Below are positions 9,628 through 17,507 of a DNA stretch of 64,000 bases, one piece after another (within the stretch, counting starts at the first letter, position 1; each line of letters begins with the position of its first letter). Source of the stretch: Pseudomonas laurylsulfatiphila (GTDB taxonomy: Bacteria > Pseudomonadota > Gammaproteobacteria > Pseudomonadales > Pseudomonadaceae); contig NZ_NIRS01000003.1 of NCBI RefSeq assembly GCF_002934665.1, positions 620,001-684,000 on the forward strand, in the 5' to 3' direction. The notes below the pieces were generated by a model. That model saw only the letters and a list, made by a program, of their open reading frames with translations, did not search any database and was not told the DNA's origin. A program made the position numbers and the translations under genes.

Positions 9628-9682
9628 AGATGAGCAACTTTCCGCTCACCACCACCCGCAGATAAGCGGATTTCCGCTCACC
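9628..9682 (+). promoter_or_regulatory. Twin upstream activator sites, probably for MifR
   Basis: Two 23-nt imperfect direct repeats start 32 bp (three helical turns) apart, at 9628-9650 and 9660-9682. Both end in TTTCCGCTCACC and each contains a dyad: GAGC-N8-GCTC in the first and AGCGG-ATTT-CCGCT in the second. They lie about 40-95 bp upstream of the -24 element, the expected place for enhancer sites of an NtrC-family activator. Confidence 0.6.
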
Positions 9683-9721
9683 AAAACATCCTGCCCCCCT
9701 CTAAACCGGCCCTCTTCCCCT

Positions 9722-9738
9722 TGGCACAGCTCCTGCTA
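9722..9738 (+). promoter_or_regulatory. Sigma-54 (-24/-12) promoter of the permease gene
   Basis: TGGCACAGCTCCTGCTA places GG (9723-9724) and GC (9735-9736) exactly 10 bp apart and matches the TGGCAC-N5-TTGC(A/T) consensus except for one T. Confidence 0.8.
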
Positions 9739-9772
9739 TAGCCCCTGCAGGCTGCGTTTAACCGCGCTCCAC

Positions 9773-9780
9773 AAAAACAA
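9773..9780 (+). promoter_or_regulatory. Hfq/Crc catabolite activity motif in the permease leader
   Basis: AAAAACAA fits the AANAANAA motif recognised by Hfq with Crc. It lies 7 nt upstream of the AAGGA ribosome-binding site, where bound Hfq would block initiation. Confidence 0.5.
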
Positions 9781-9799
9781 TTAAATGAAGGATCCTTCA

Positions 9800-11119
9800 A
9801 TGGATAACTCCAACTCCCTGCCGCTTGGGTCGGCTGCCGTGCCGGCCAAAGAAAGAACCACGTCCAGCCGCATCAAATCGATCTTCAGCGGTTCCGTCGG
9901 CAACATGGTCGAGTGGTACGACTGGTACGTCTACGCCGCCTTCTCCCTGTACTTCGCCAAGACGTTCTTCCCCAAGGGCGACACTACCGCCCAACTGCTC
10001 AACACCGCCGCGATCTTCGCCGTCGGCTTCCTGATGCGTCCGATCGGTGGCTGGCTGATGGGGCTGTATGCCGACAAGGTCGGGCGCAAAAAGGCCCTGA
10101 TGGCCTCGGTGTACCTGATGTGCTTCGGCTCGCTGCTGATCGCCCTGAGCCCGAGTTATGAAGTCATCGGCATCGGTGCGCCGATCCTGCTGGTGTTCGC
10201 ACGCTTGCTGCAAGGCCTGTCGGTGGGTGGCGAATACGGCACCTCCGCCACTTACCTCAGCGAAATGGCGACCAAGGAACGTCGCGGCTTCTACTCCAGC
10301 TTCCAGTACGTGACCCTGATCTCCGGCCAGCTCATCGCCCTGGCGGTGTTGATCGTGCTGCAACAACTGCTGACCACCGAAGAGCTCTACGCCTGGGGCT
10401 GGCGCATCCCGTTCGCCATCGGCGCGCTGTGTGCCGTGGTGGCGTTGTACCTGCGTCGCGGCATGGAAGAGACCGAGTCCTTCACCAAGAAGGAAAAGGC
10501 CAAGGAAAGCGCGATGCGCACCTTGATGCGTCACCCCAAGGAACTGATGACCGTGGTCGGCCTGACCATGGGCGGCACCCTGGCGTTCTACACCTACACC
10601 ACGTACATGCAGAAATACCTGGTGAACACCGTTGGCATGAGCATTTCCGACTCCACCACCATTTCCGCCGCCACGCTGTTCCTGTTCATGTGCCTGCAAC
10701 CGATCGTCGGCGGGCTCTCGGATAAAATCGGTCGCCGGCCGATCCTGATTGCCTTCGGCATTTTGGGTACGCTGTTCACCGTGCCGATCCTCACCACCCT
10801 GCACACCATCACCACCTGGTGGGGCGCGTTCTTCCTGATCATGGCGGCGCTGATCATCGTCAGTGGCTACACCTCGATCAACGCCGTGGTGAAAGCCGAA
10901 CTGTTCCCGACCGAAATCCGCGCCCTGGGCGTGGGCCTGCCGTACGCACTGACCGTTTCGATCTTCGGCGGCACCGCTGAATACATCGCGCTGTGGTTCA
11001 AGAGCATCGGCATGGAGACGGGTTACTACTGGTACGTGACCGCGTGTATCGCCGTGTCGTTGCTGGTGTACATCACCATGAAAGACACCCGCAAACATTC
11101 GCGGATCGTCACCGACTGA
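9800..11119 (+). CDS. MFS dicarboxylate permease, alpha-ketoglutarate type (KgtP/PA5530-like)
   Basis: Proton-coupled inner-membrane importer of the metabolite:H+ symporter family. The 439-residue product has about 12 membrane segments, the N-terminal GNMVEWYDWYVYAAF signature, the loop ADKVGRKKALM between helices 2 and 3, the RLLQGLSVGGEYG stretch and a second-half SDKIGRRPIL loop, all as in KgtP. ATG 9800 is chosen over ATG 9785 because AAGGA (9788-9792) sits 7 nt before it. A sigma-54 promoter and two upstream dyads precede it, so expression should depend on RpoN and the adjacent MifR. Exact substrate (alpha-ketoglutarate versus another dicarboxylate) is inferred from family and context. 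Confidence 0.85.
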   Translation: MDNSNSLPLGSAAVPAKERTTSSRIKSIFSGSVGNMVEWYDWYVYAAFSLYFAKTFFPKGDTTAQLLNTAAIFAVGFLMRPIGGWLMGLYADKVGRKKALMASVYLMCFGSLLIALSPSYEVIGIGAPILLVFARLLQGLSVGGEYGTSATYLSEMATKERRGFYSSFQYVTLISGQLIALAVLIVLQQLLTTEELYAWGWRIPFAIGALCAVVALYLRRGMEETESFTKKEKAKESAMRTLMRHPKELMTVVGLTMGGTLAFYTYTTYMQKYLVNTVGMSISDSTTISAATLFLFMCLQPIVGGLSDKIGRRPILIAFGILGTLFTVPILTTLHTITTWWGAFFLIMAALIIVSGYTSINAVVKAELFPTEIRALGVGLPYALTVSIFGGTAEYIALWFKSIGMETGYYWYVTACIAVSLLVYITMKDTRKHSRIVTD

Positions 11120-11128
11120 TCACCGACC

Positions 11129-11153
11129 GGCGCTCACTGCAACGGTGAGCGCC
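11129..11153 (+). terminator. Hairpin after the permease gene
   Basis: A perfect 9-bp stem (GGCGCTCAC / GTGAGCGCC) with a 7-nt loop lies 9 nt after the stop. No T-run follows, so it may stabilise mRNA ends rather than terminate. Confidence 0.45.
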
Positions 11154-11342
11154 AGGCCCTTCGCGAACGGGTTCGCGGAGGGCACCATTCGTCTCCCCCA
11201 CCACCAGGATAATCATCGGTTAATGCACCGGCAGCAGCCTGCAGCTGAGTGCATCCAGATCGACAGGACGCACGTATATCCGTTACAGGCCTCGAAGGAG
11301 TGCCTGAACGTACCCATAGCGAACGTACCTGGAGTACCTGCC

Positions 11343-11576
11343 ATGAAAACCCGATTGATCCTTGCCCTGACCCTTTCCGTGCTGGCTGCCAATGCCTTTG
11401 CAGCCGACGGCTACGACAAGACCGGTTCGGCCTCCTACGGCTCCGGCACCAGCGCGGCCATCGAACATGCCCATTCGGGCACCTATGCCGCCGATGGTTT
11501 CGATAAAACCGGCACCGCGGACGCTATCGCTGCCGACGGCTTCGACAAAACCGGCAGCGCAGAAGCTATCGGCTGA
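11343..11576 (+). CDS. Small exported protein with ADG(Y/F)DKTG repeats
   Basis: A 77-residue product with a clear signal peptide (MKTRLILALTLSVLAANAFA, cleavage after Ala20) and a mature part of about 57 residues made of three copies of ADG(Y/F)DKTG(S/T)A at about 21, 50 and 63. The mature protein is small, acidic and likely periplasmic or secreted. ATG 11343 is chosen because GGAG (11331-11334) precedes it at good spacing; the longer open frame from 11145 lacks a signal and is not supported. I do not recognise a named domain. Similar small repeat proteins are annotated as hypothetical in pseudomonads. It stands alone between the permease and a REP pair. Confidence 0.75.
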   Translation: MKTRLILALTLSVLAANAFAADGYDKTGSASYGSGTSAAIEHAHSGTYAADGFDKTGTADAIAADGFDKTGSAEAIG

Positions 11577-11610
11577 ATGTGGAGGGAAATTCACTGGCCA
11601 GCTTCAAAAC

Positions 11611-11702
11611 CTGTAGGAGCGAGCCTGCTCGCGAAAGCATTCTTGCAGACCACACAGCGGTTGAATGTGAATCCGCTATCGCGAGCAGGCTCGCTCCTAC
11701 AG
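11611..11702. repeat. REP pair, GCGAGC-CTGCTCGC family
   Basis: Inverted copies of CTGTAGGAGCGAGCCTGCTC and its complement flank about 40 bp of unique sequence. Confidence 0.85.
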
Positions 11703-11778
11703 TGATCTTCATCCGGCTGGAATTCTGCAGCGCATGACTGCACCATGAACGTTCCCGCACGCTCTGGAACACAGCCCA

Positions 11779-12408
11779 ATGCCCGACGACATCCACTTCT
11801 ACGAACCCGCCAACGGCCACGGCCTGCCCCACGATCCGTTCAACGCCATCGTCGGCCCGCGCCCCATCGGCTGGATCTCTTCACAGGATGCCGAGGGCCG
11901 CTTGAACCTGGCGCCCTACAGCTTCTTCAACGCCTTCAACTACATCCCGCCGATCATTGGTTTTTCCAGCGTCGGACGCAAAGACAGCCTGAACAACATC
12001 GAACAAACCGGCGAGTTCGCCTGGAACCTGGCCACACGGCCGCTGGCCGAGCAGATGAACCAGAGCAGCGCCATGGTCAGGCCTGAGGTCAACGAATTCG
12101 AACTGGCCGGCCTGACGACCGTTGCCTCGAAGGTCATTCAGGTGCCACGGGTGGCCGAAAGCCCGGTGTCCTTCGAGTGCAAGGTCACGCAGATCATCCA
12201 GTTGCAGCGGGCGGACGGCAATGTGGTGCCGAGCTGGCTGATCCTCGGCGAAGTGGTCGCCGTGCATATCGCCAAATGGCTGTTAAAGGATGGGGTATAC
12301 GACACCGCCGCGGCAGAACCGATTCTGCGCGGCGGCGGGCCGGCGGATTATTTCCAGCTGGGGCCTGAGGCGTTGTTCAAGATGTACCGCCCGGGGGCGG
12401 TCAAGTGA
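11779..12408 (+). CDS. Flavin reductase-like FMN-binding split-barrel protein
   Basis: A 209-residue protein of the flavin reductase-like/DUF447-type split barrel family. The N-terminal block PFNAIVGPRPIGWISSQDAEGRLNLAPYSFFNAFNYIPPIIGFSS is the FMN phosphate-binding signature, followed by NNIEQTGEFAWNLAT and a C-terminal GGGPADYF motif. Members bind FMN and either reduce it with NAD(P)H or use it in small-molecule redox reactions; the substrate here is unknown. The gene converges exactly on the next gene: stop codons abut at 12408/12409, with no terminator hairpin between them. Start ATG 11779 gives the family's usual N-terminus, but its ribosome-binding site is weak. Confidence 0.85.
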   Translation: MPDDIHFYEPANGHGLPHDPFNAIVGPRPIGWISSQDAEGRLNLAPYSFFNAFNYIPPIIGFSSVGRKDSLNNIEQTGEFAWNLATRPLAEQMNQSSAMVRPEVNEFELAGLTTVASKVIQVPRVAESPVSFECKVTQIIQLQRADGNVVPSWLILGEVVAVHIAKWLLKDGVYDTAAAEPILRGGGPADYFQLGPEALFKMYRPGAVK

Positions 12409-12639
12409 TCACCAGAGCAGGTCGGTGTTTTCCTTGACGTCCTTGAGGCGGGTCAGCTCCCTGGCGGCCGCATCATCGGCCTCGTGGGCCGTCTTGAAGG
12501 TCTGGCCTTCCAGCACTTTGTGAAACCGCGGGGCGCCGGCACCACCCAGCGCTTTGACGGCGATAGCGGCGTGGTAGCCGCCCTCGCCCGGTACTACAGC
12601 GGAAACAGCTTCGAAGTGATCAAAGGCTTTACGTGCCAT
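12409..12639 (-). CDS. Small conserved hypothetical protein
   Basis: A 76-residue soluble protein (MARKAFDHFEAVSAVVPGEG...) with no signal peptide or membrane segment and a charged C-terminal helix (EADDAAARELTRLKDVKEN). I do not recognise a domain. AGGA lies 8 nt before the ATG (reading the minus strand), which supports translation. It lies 41 bp downstream of the ABM monooxygenase gene on the same strand and is probably co-transcribed with it. Confidence 0.65.
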   Translation of the reverse strand: MARKAFDHFEAVSAVVPGEGGYHAAIAVKALGGAGAPRFHKVLEGQTFKTAHEADDAAARELTRLKDVKENTDLLW

Positions 12640-12680
12640 GTCGCGAATCCTGGCTGGTTGAGAATGCCGTCATTAAACCC

Positions 12681-13034
12681 TCAACCGGCCAGTTTGTGTA
12701 CCGTCAGTCCGGACTGACCGAGGGCCTGCGCCGCCGACACCTCCTTGAAGGTGTGGAAATCCAGACTGTTGACCACCAGTTCCTGCACCAGCTCGGCAAA
12801 AATCTCCATCGCCGGCGTGCTGAAGTAGGCGGTCATGGCCTCTTGATCGCTCCAGAAACCGGACACCAGCCACAGTTCCGGATCGCACTGCGAATGCTGC
12901 AAGGCGAAGCTCAGGCAGCCTGGCGCTGCGCGGGACGGTTCGATCAGGGCGCTGAGGCGCACACCGAGTTCCGTCGAGCGCCCGGCGCGCGCCCGAACGA
13001 AGGCCATATGACTGACGGGGATCTGCTTGGACAT
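12681..13034 (-). CDS. Antibiotic biosynthesis monooxygenase (ABM/YgiN-like) domain protein
   Basis: A 117-residue dimeric alpha-beta barrel protein of the ABM superfamily. Visible hallmarks are the N-terminal strand HMAFVRARAGRSTELGVRLSALIEPSRAAPGCLSF, the central ELWLVSGFWSDQEAMTAYFSTPAM, and a helix FAELVQELV. ABM proteins oxidise quinol-like compounds or act as small-molecule binding modules; the substrate is unknown. ATG 13034 is used because GGGAGGG lies about 6 nt upstream; the open frame to 13091 adds 19 residues of no family character. It is divergent from an AraC regulator across a REP pair, so that regulator is a candidate controller. Confidence 0.8.
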   Translation of the reverse strand: MSKQIPVSHMAFVRARAGRSTELGVRLSALIEPSRAAPGCLSFALQHSQCDPELWLVSGFWSDQEAMTAYFSTPAMEIFAELVQELVVNSLDFHTFKEVSAAQALGQSGLTVHKLAG

Positions 13035-13162
13035 GTTCAACCCTCCCGGGGAGTCGCGTGGCAGCCGTGGGACGGGCTGCGACAGGATCAAAGGTTAAGG
13101 GCCACCGCCCGGGTGCCGTTAGTCGATTCCTGCCGGTGCATTGCACGATCCTGCGAAACTTC

Positions 13163-13242
13163 CTGTAGGAGCTGCCGAAGGCTGCGATCTTTTGATCCTG
13201 TTTTCAAGATCAAAAGATCGCAGCCTTCGGCAGCTCCTACAG
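13163..13242. repeat. REP pair, GCTGCCGAAGGCTGCGATC family
   Basis: Almost perfect inverted repeat: CTGTAGGAGCTGCCGAAGGC... and its complement around TGATCCTGTTTTCAAGATCA. The remainder of the 363-bp gap 13035-13397 must hold the divergent promoters of the ABM and AraC genes; I see no further gene or motif in it. Confidence 0.85.
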
Positions 13243-13397
13243 GGGTTGGTGGGTGGCAGGGACTGCCTTTGATGCACTGGCATGGAAGTCACCCCCGGCA
13301 GAATCAGGCAAGCATCCTGCAGGATGTGTCTACCGCTGCCACTTGCACAAACATATGCTCTGCTCCATTCCCTCCATGCCTGCCGAGGATGCCGCGC

Positions 13398-14327
13398 ATG
13401 ACGTCGCTCGATCACTTTCAAGCCCCGCTGGACACCGACATGGAAAAGCAGCGCGCGGAACTGGCGGCGATCATCCGCCGTAACACCGCCGAAGATGGCA
13501 GTTATGCCACGGCCGTCAGCTCGCTGTTCATGTCACGCCACAGCCAGTCCCACGAGTTTGCCCCGGTGCTCGCGCAACCGGCACTGTGCATCATGGCCCA
13601 GGGGCGCAAGGAAGTTCAGTTGGCCAACGAGTACTTCAACTACGACCCGTTGAACTACCTGGTGGTCTCGGTCTCGATGCCGCTCAGTGGACGGGTGGTG
13701 GATGTCTCGGCCGAGGAACCGATCCTGGCCCTGCGCCTGGACATCGATCCGGCGGAAATCACCGCGCTGATCGCCGACGCCGGCCCCCTCGGCGTGCCCA
13801 CCCGACCGACCGGGCGCGGGCTGTACGTCGAGCGGCTCGACACGGCCATGCTTGATGCTGTGCTGCGCCTGGCACGGCTACTGGACACGCCGAAAGACAT
13901 CGCCATGCTCGCGCCGCTGATTCGCCGGGAGATCCTCTATCGCCTGTTGCGCAGCAAACAGGGACATCGGCTGTACGAAATCGCCATCGCCAACAGTCAG
14001 AGCCATCGCGTCAGCCAGGCGATCAAATGGCTCAATGGCCATTTCGAACAGCCGTTGCGCATCGATGATCTGGCGAAGGAAGTGAACCTGAGCGTATCCA
14101 CCCTGCATCACCGCTTCAAGGCAATGACAGCGATGAGTCCGTTGCAGTATCAGAAGCAGTTGCGCCTGCAGGAAGCACGGCGGTTGATGCTGGCCGAAGG
14201 GCTGGAAGCTTCGGCGGCGGGGTATCGCGTTGGGTATGAAAGTCCGTCGCAGTTCAGCCGGGAGTACAGCCGGTTGTTCGGCGCGCCGCCGTTGCGGGAT
14301 CTGGCGCGGTTGCGGTTGACGGTCTGA
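13398..14327 (+). CDS. AraC-family transcriptional regulator (AraC_N type)
   Basis: A 309-residue DNA-binding regulator. The N-terminal half (about 20-180, LFMSRHSQSHEFAPVLAQPALCIMAQGRKEVQLANEYFNYDPLNYLVVSVSMP) is the cupin-like AraC_N ligand domain common in regulators of alcohol and aldehyde metabolism. The C-terminal 100 residues carry two HTH motifs (RIDDLAKEVNLSVSTLHHRFKAMTAMSPLQYQKQLRLQEARRLM and ASAAGYRVGYESPSQFSREYSRLFG). The frame is open far upstream, but ATG 13398 has GAGGA 9 nt before it. Possible targets are the divergent ABM gene pair; the effector is unknown. Confidence 0.88.
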   Translation: MTSLDHFQAPLDTDMEKQRAELAAIIRRNTAEDGSYATAVSSLFMSRHSQSHEFAPVLAQPALCIMAQGRKEVQLANEYFNYDPLNYLVVSVSMPLSGRVVDVSAEEPILALRLDIDPAEITALIADAGPLGVPTRPTGRGLYVERLDTAMLDAVLRLARLLDTPKDIAMLAPLIRREILYRLLRSKQGHRLYEIAIANSQSHRVSQAIKWLNGHFEQPLRIDDLAKEVNLSVSTLHHRFKAMTAMSPLQYQKQLRLQEARRLMLAEGLEASAAGYRVGYESPSQFSREYSRLFGAPPLRDLARLRLTV

Positions 14328-14354
14328 TCAGGAGGGTGTGGTGTTGCGGATGGC

Positions 14355-14452
14355 GCCATCGCTGGCAAGCCAGCTCCTACAGGGGAATATTGGTGAACAC
14401 CCAATTGTGTGAACACCGACGGCCCTTGTAGGAGCTGGCTTGCCAGCGATGG
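14355..14452. repeat. REP pair, GCTGGC-TTGCCAGC family
   Basis: Inverted copies of CATCGCTGGCAAGCCAGCTCCTAC face each other; between them is an internal repeat of GTGAACACC. It separates the AraC gene from the end of the ABC operon. Confidence 0.85.
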
Positions 14453-14474
14453 GCTGCACAGCAGCCCCTGAAAA

Positions 14475-15530
14475 TCAGGCCCCAAGTACCCGGCAAGCCT
14501 CCGCCGGCAAGGTCACCGACACCGGATGGCCGACGCTCAGACCAAAGCCCTGGCACGGCGTGCTCAGCGCGGTAAACGACACCCCGGAACACTCAACCGT
14601 GGTCTCGATGGTCGCGCCGATATCGCGCACGAAGGTCACCTTGCCCAGCAAACGGTTGCCCGCCGTCGCCTGCGGCGCCGACAGTTGCAGGTCTTCCGGG
14701 CGAATCAGCATCTTCACCTTTTCCCCTGCCGCAACGCTCGTGCAGATCGGCACTTGCAGCGCATCGCCACCCGGCAGGCTGACCTTGCCGTTGCCCAGCG
14801 CCGTGGCCGGGAAGATGTTGCCCGAACCGATGAAGTCGGCGACAAACTCGTTGGCCGGGTGCCGGTAGATTTCAATCGGCGTGCCGACCTGCTGCACCCG
14901 GTGTTCACCCAGCACGACCACGATATCGGCCATGGTCATGGCTTCACGCTGGTCGTGGGTCACCATGATGGTGGTGATGTTCAGGCGCTGTTGCAGTTGA
15001 CGGATTTCCACCTGCATCGATTCACGCAGCTTGGCGTCCAGCGCCGACAACGGTTCGTCGAGCAGGAGGATTTTCGGGTGATTGGCAATCGCCCGGGCAA
15101 TCGCCACGCGCTGGCGTTGTCCGCCGGAGAGCTTGGCCACCGGACGATCGATCATCGGTTGCAATTGGATCAGCTCCAGCAACTCCACCACCCGCGCCTG
15201 CTGGTCAGCCTTGCTGACCCCGCGCAGTTTCAGCGGATAGGCGATGTTCTCACCCACGGTCATGTGCGGGAACAGCGCCAGGGACTGGAACACCATACCG
15301 AAGTTGCGCAGGTGCGCCGGGGTGTGGCCGATGTCTTCACCGTCCAGGCGGATCTCGCCGCCGGTCAGGGTTTCAAGGCCGGCAATCATGCGCAGCAGCG
15401 TGGTTTTGCCACAGCCCGAAGGGCCGAGGAAACACACCAGTTTGCCCTCGGGCAAATGCAGGTTCACATCGGTTACCGCGCAGGCCGAGCCGTAATGTTT
15501 CTCGACGTTTTCCAGAATCAGACCAGACAT
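14475..15530 (-). CDS. ABC transporter ATP-binding protein, polyamine/spermidine type (PotA-like)
   Basis: Cytoplasmic ATPase of an importer. The 351-residue protein has Walker A GPSGCGKTT (about 36-44), the Q-loop region FGMVFQSLALFPHMTV, signature LSGGQRQRVAIARA, Walker B ILLLDEPLSALDA, the H-loop TTIMVTHDQREAMTMAD and a C-terminal TOBE domain (LIRPEDLQL). This is the CUT/POT family plan. It lies 18 bp after the second permease gene and ends the operon. Transported solute is unproven, but the binding protein and the adjacent decarboxylase/dehydrogenase pair suggest a polyamine or guanidino compound. Confidence 0.9.
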   Translation of the reverse strand: MSGLILENVEKHYGSACAVTDVNLHLPEGKLVCFLGPSGCGKTTLLRMIAGLETLTGGEIRLDGEDIGHTPAHLRNFGMVFQSLALFPHMTVGENIAYPLKLRGVSKADQQARVVELLELIQLQPMIDRPVAKLSGGQRQRVAIARAIANHPKILLLDEPLSALDAKLRESMQVEIRQLQQRLNITTIMVTHDQREAMTMADIVVVLGEHRVQQVGTPIEIYRHPANEFVADFIGSGNIFPATALGNGKVSLPGGDALQVPICTSVAAGEKVKMLIRPEDLQLSAPQATAGNRLLGKVTFVRDIGATIETTVECSGVSFTALSTPCQGFGLSVGHPVSVTLPAEACRVLGA

Positions 15531-15548
15531 TTGAAGTACCTCAAGAAA

Positions 15549-16397
15549 TCAGAACGAAACGCCACCTTCACCAACCAGCTTCTCCAGCGCCCAGATCAGG
15601 ACGAAGTCGATCAGCACGATCAGCACGGCAAACGAAAATACGGTGGGGTCGAGCGAAGACACGGTGCGGCTGTACATCCAGATCGGCACGGTCATCACAT
15701 CGATGGTGTAGAGGAAATAGGTCACGGTGAACTCGTTGAACGAGACGATGAACGCCAGCAGCATGCCCGCCAGGATCCCCGACTTCATCAACGGCACCAC
15801 CACATCGACAATCGCCCGCAATGGTGAGGCGCCGAGCATCTGCGCGGCCTCCTCGACTTCGCTGCCGATGGAGAGCATCGCGGCTGTGCAGTTCTTCACC
15901 ACGAATGGCAGCGCCAGGATCACGTGGGCAATCACCAGGCGCGAGGTGGTCATCTGGAACGGCAGGCTGTCGAACACCAGCAGCAATGCCAGCCCCAACA
16001 CCACCATCGGGAACACCAGTGGCAACGACATCAGTTGCAGGGCCACGGCCTTGCCACGGAACTCGCAACGGGTCAGGGCATACGCCGCCGGTACGGCGAT
16101 AATGGTCGCGAACACCATGGTCAGGCAGGACACCATCAGGCTGGTGGTCATGGCTTTGCCCAGGCTCAGCACATCGCTGGCGTCCGGTGACACGAAGGTG
16201 TGCCAGGCGGCCTTGTACCATTGCAGGCTGTAGCTGCTCGGCGGGAAGTCGAGGTTCGACGCGCCGCTGAACGACATCACGATCATGGTCAGGATCGGCA
16301 ATACCGCCAGCAGCAGGATGAAGCCCGAGAGAATGCCGGCGAACTTGCCGGTCTCGCCGGGCAACAGTCCATAACGTTTCTTGGTCAGGGTGCTCAT
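15549..16397 (-). CDS. ABC transporter permease, polyamine type (PotC-like)
   Basis: Inner-membrane channel subunit of 282 residues with about six membrane segments. The EAA loop that docks on the ATPase is visible as EVEEAAQMLGASPLRAIVDVVVPLMKSGI. The protein is slightly longer than E. coli PotC. Its start overlaps the stop of the preceding permease gene by 4 bp (ATGA), indicating translational coupling and equal dosage of the two permeases. Confidence 0.9.
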   Translation of the reverse strand: MSTLTKKRYGLLPGETGKFAGILSGFILLLAVLPILTMIVMSFSGASNLDFPPSSYSLQWYKAAWHTFVSPDASDVLSLGKAMTTSLMVSCLTMVFATIIAVPAAYALTRCEFRGKAVALQLMSLPLVFPMVVLGLALLLVFDSLPFQMTTSRLVIAHVILALPFVVKNCTAAMLSIGSEVEEAAQMLGASPLRAIVDVVVPLMKSGILAGMLLAFIVSFNEFTVTYFLYTIDVMTVPIWMYSRTVSSLDPTVFSFAVLIVLIDFVLIWALEKLVGEGGVSF

Positions 16398-17302
16398 TGG
16401 GAAGCCTCCAGCATGCGCCGACGACGGCCAGTGATGTATTCGGACAAGGTCATGATCGCGAGGGTAGTGACGATCAACACCACACCGGCAGCGGACGCGG
16501 CGGGCCAGTTCATCAGCGGGGCGATCTGGTCATGCACCATCACCGCCAGCATCGGCACGCGCCGGCCACCAAGCAGCAAGGGCACCACGAAACTGCTGGC
16601 GTTGTAGGCGAACACCAGGGTCGCACCGGTAATGATCCCCGGCAGACTCATCGGCAACACCACCTGGCGGAACACCTGGAAGCGACTGGCGCCGAGGGTG
16701 GCAGCGGCTTCTTCGTAGCTACGGGCGACGCCGCGCATGGCGCTGGCGATCGGCAACACGGCCAGCGGGAAGGCGGTTTGCACCAGGCCCATCAACACGC
16801 CGTTCTGGTTGTACAACAGCATGATCGGGCGCTTGATCAGGCCCAGGCCCATCAGGGTCTGGTTGAGCATGCCGCCTGGACCGAGTATTACCAGCCAGCC
16901 GTAGCTTTGCAGCAGCAGGTTGACCAGCAATGGCAGCAACACCGCCGCGAGGAAGATCCGTCGCACGAACGGCGAGGTCAGGCGCGACATGGTGTAGGCC
17001 ACCGGGATCGCCAGAATCACGGCGATCACTGCGCTGATCAGCGCCAGGCGCAGGGTCAGCATCAGGGATTTGAGGTAATAGGGTTCCAGCAACTGGGCGT
17101 AGCTGGCCAGGCTGAACCCGGACCATTCCGCGCCTTTGGTGCCCACGCTCATGCGCAGTACCAAGAGGCTCGCGGCAATCAGTACGCCAAGAAACAGCAT
17201 CGACGGCGTGAGGAAAAGCCAGGCGCGCGTCGTTGGCGAAACACCCCGAGCGGCGCGCACGGGGGCGGCACTCACCGGATGGGTCAGAGGTTGGTGTTCC
17301 AT
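16394..17302 (-). CDS. ABC transporter permease, polyamine type (PotB-like)
   Basis: First channel subunit, 302 residues, with a cytoplasmic N-terminal tail of about 27 residues and six membrane segments. The EAA loop is YEEAAATLGASRFQVFRQVVLPMSLPGI. It lies 205 bp downstream of the substrate-binding protein gene with a REP pair in the gap, a common arrangement that lets the binding protein be made in excess. It is followed by a 4-bp overlap with the PotC-like gene. Confidence 0.9.
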   Translation of the reverse strand: MEHQPLTHPVSAAPVRAARGVSPTTRAWLFLTPSMLFLGVLIAASLLVLRMSVGTKGAEWSGFSLASYAQLLEPYYLKSLMLTLRLALISAVIAVILAIPVAYTMSRLTSPFVRRIFLAAVLLPLLVNLLLQSYGWLVILGPGGMLNQTLMGLGLIKRPIMLLYNQNGVLMGLVQTAFPLAVLPIASAMRGVARSYEEAAATLGASRFQVFRQVVLPMSLPGIITGATLVFAYNASSFVVPLLLGGRRVPMLAVMVHDQIAPLMNWPAASAAGVVLIVTTLAIMTLSEYITGRRRRMLEASQ

Positions 17303-17360
17303 AGCAAAGGTCTCGTCAATGGAAGATCAAGCGCAGGAATGCGGGTGTGGTAACCGGTCC

Positions 17361-17442
17361 CTGTAGGAGCTGCCGAAGGCTGCGATCCTTTGACCTTGAT
17401 CTTTGAAGATCAAAAGATCGCAGCCTTCGGCAGCTCCTACAG
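17361..17442. repeat. REP pair inside the ABC operon, GCTGCCGAAGGCTGCGATC family
   Basis: Inverted copies flank TTTGACCTTGATCTTTGAAGA. Located between the binding-protein gene and the permeases, it may stabilise the upstream mRNA segment. Confidence 0.85.
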
Positions 17443-17507
17443 GGGTATCCGGTCAACCTTCAGACCTGGGCCGCGATGAGGTTCGAAGAACCTCCCCGCT
17501 ATTCAGA

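Noticed and set aside
11145..11342. N-terminal extension of the small repeat protein
   Set aside because: ATG 11343 has a good ribosome-binding site and starts a clean signal peptide; the extension would bury it.
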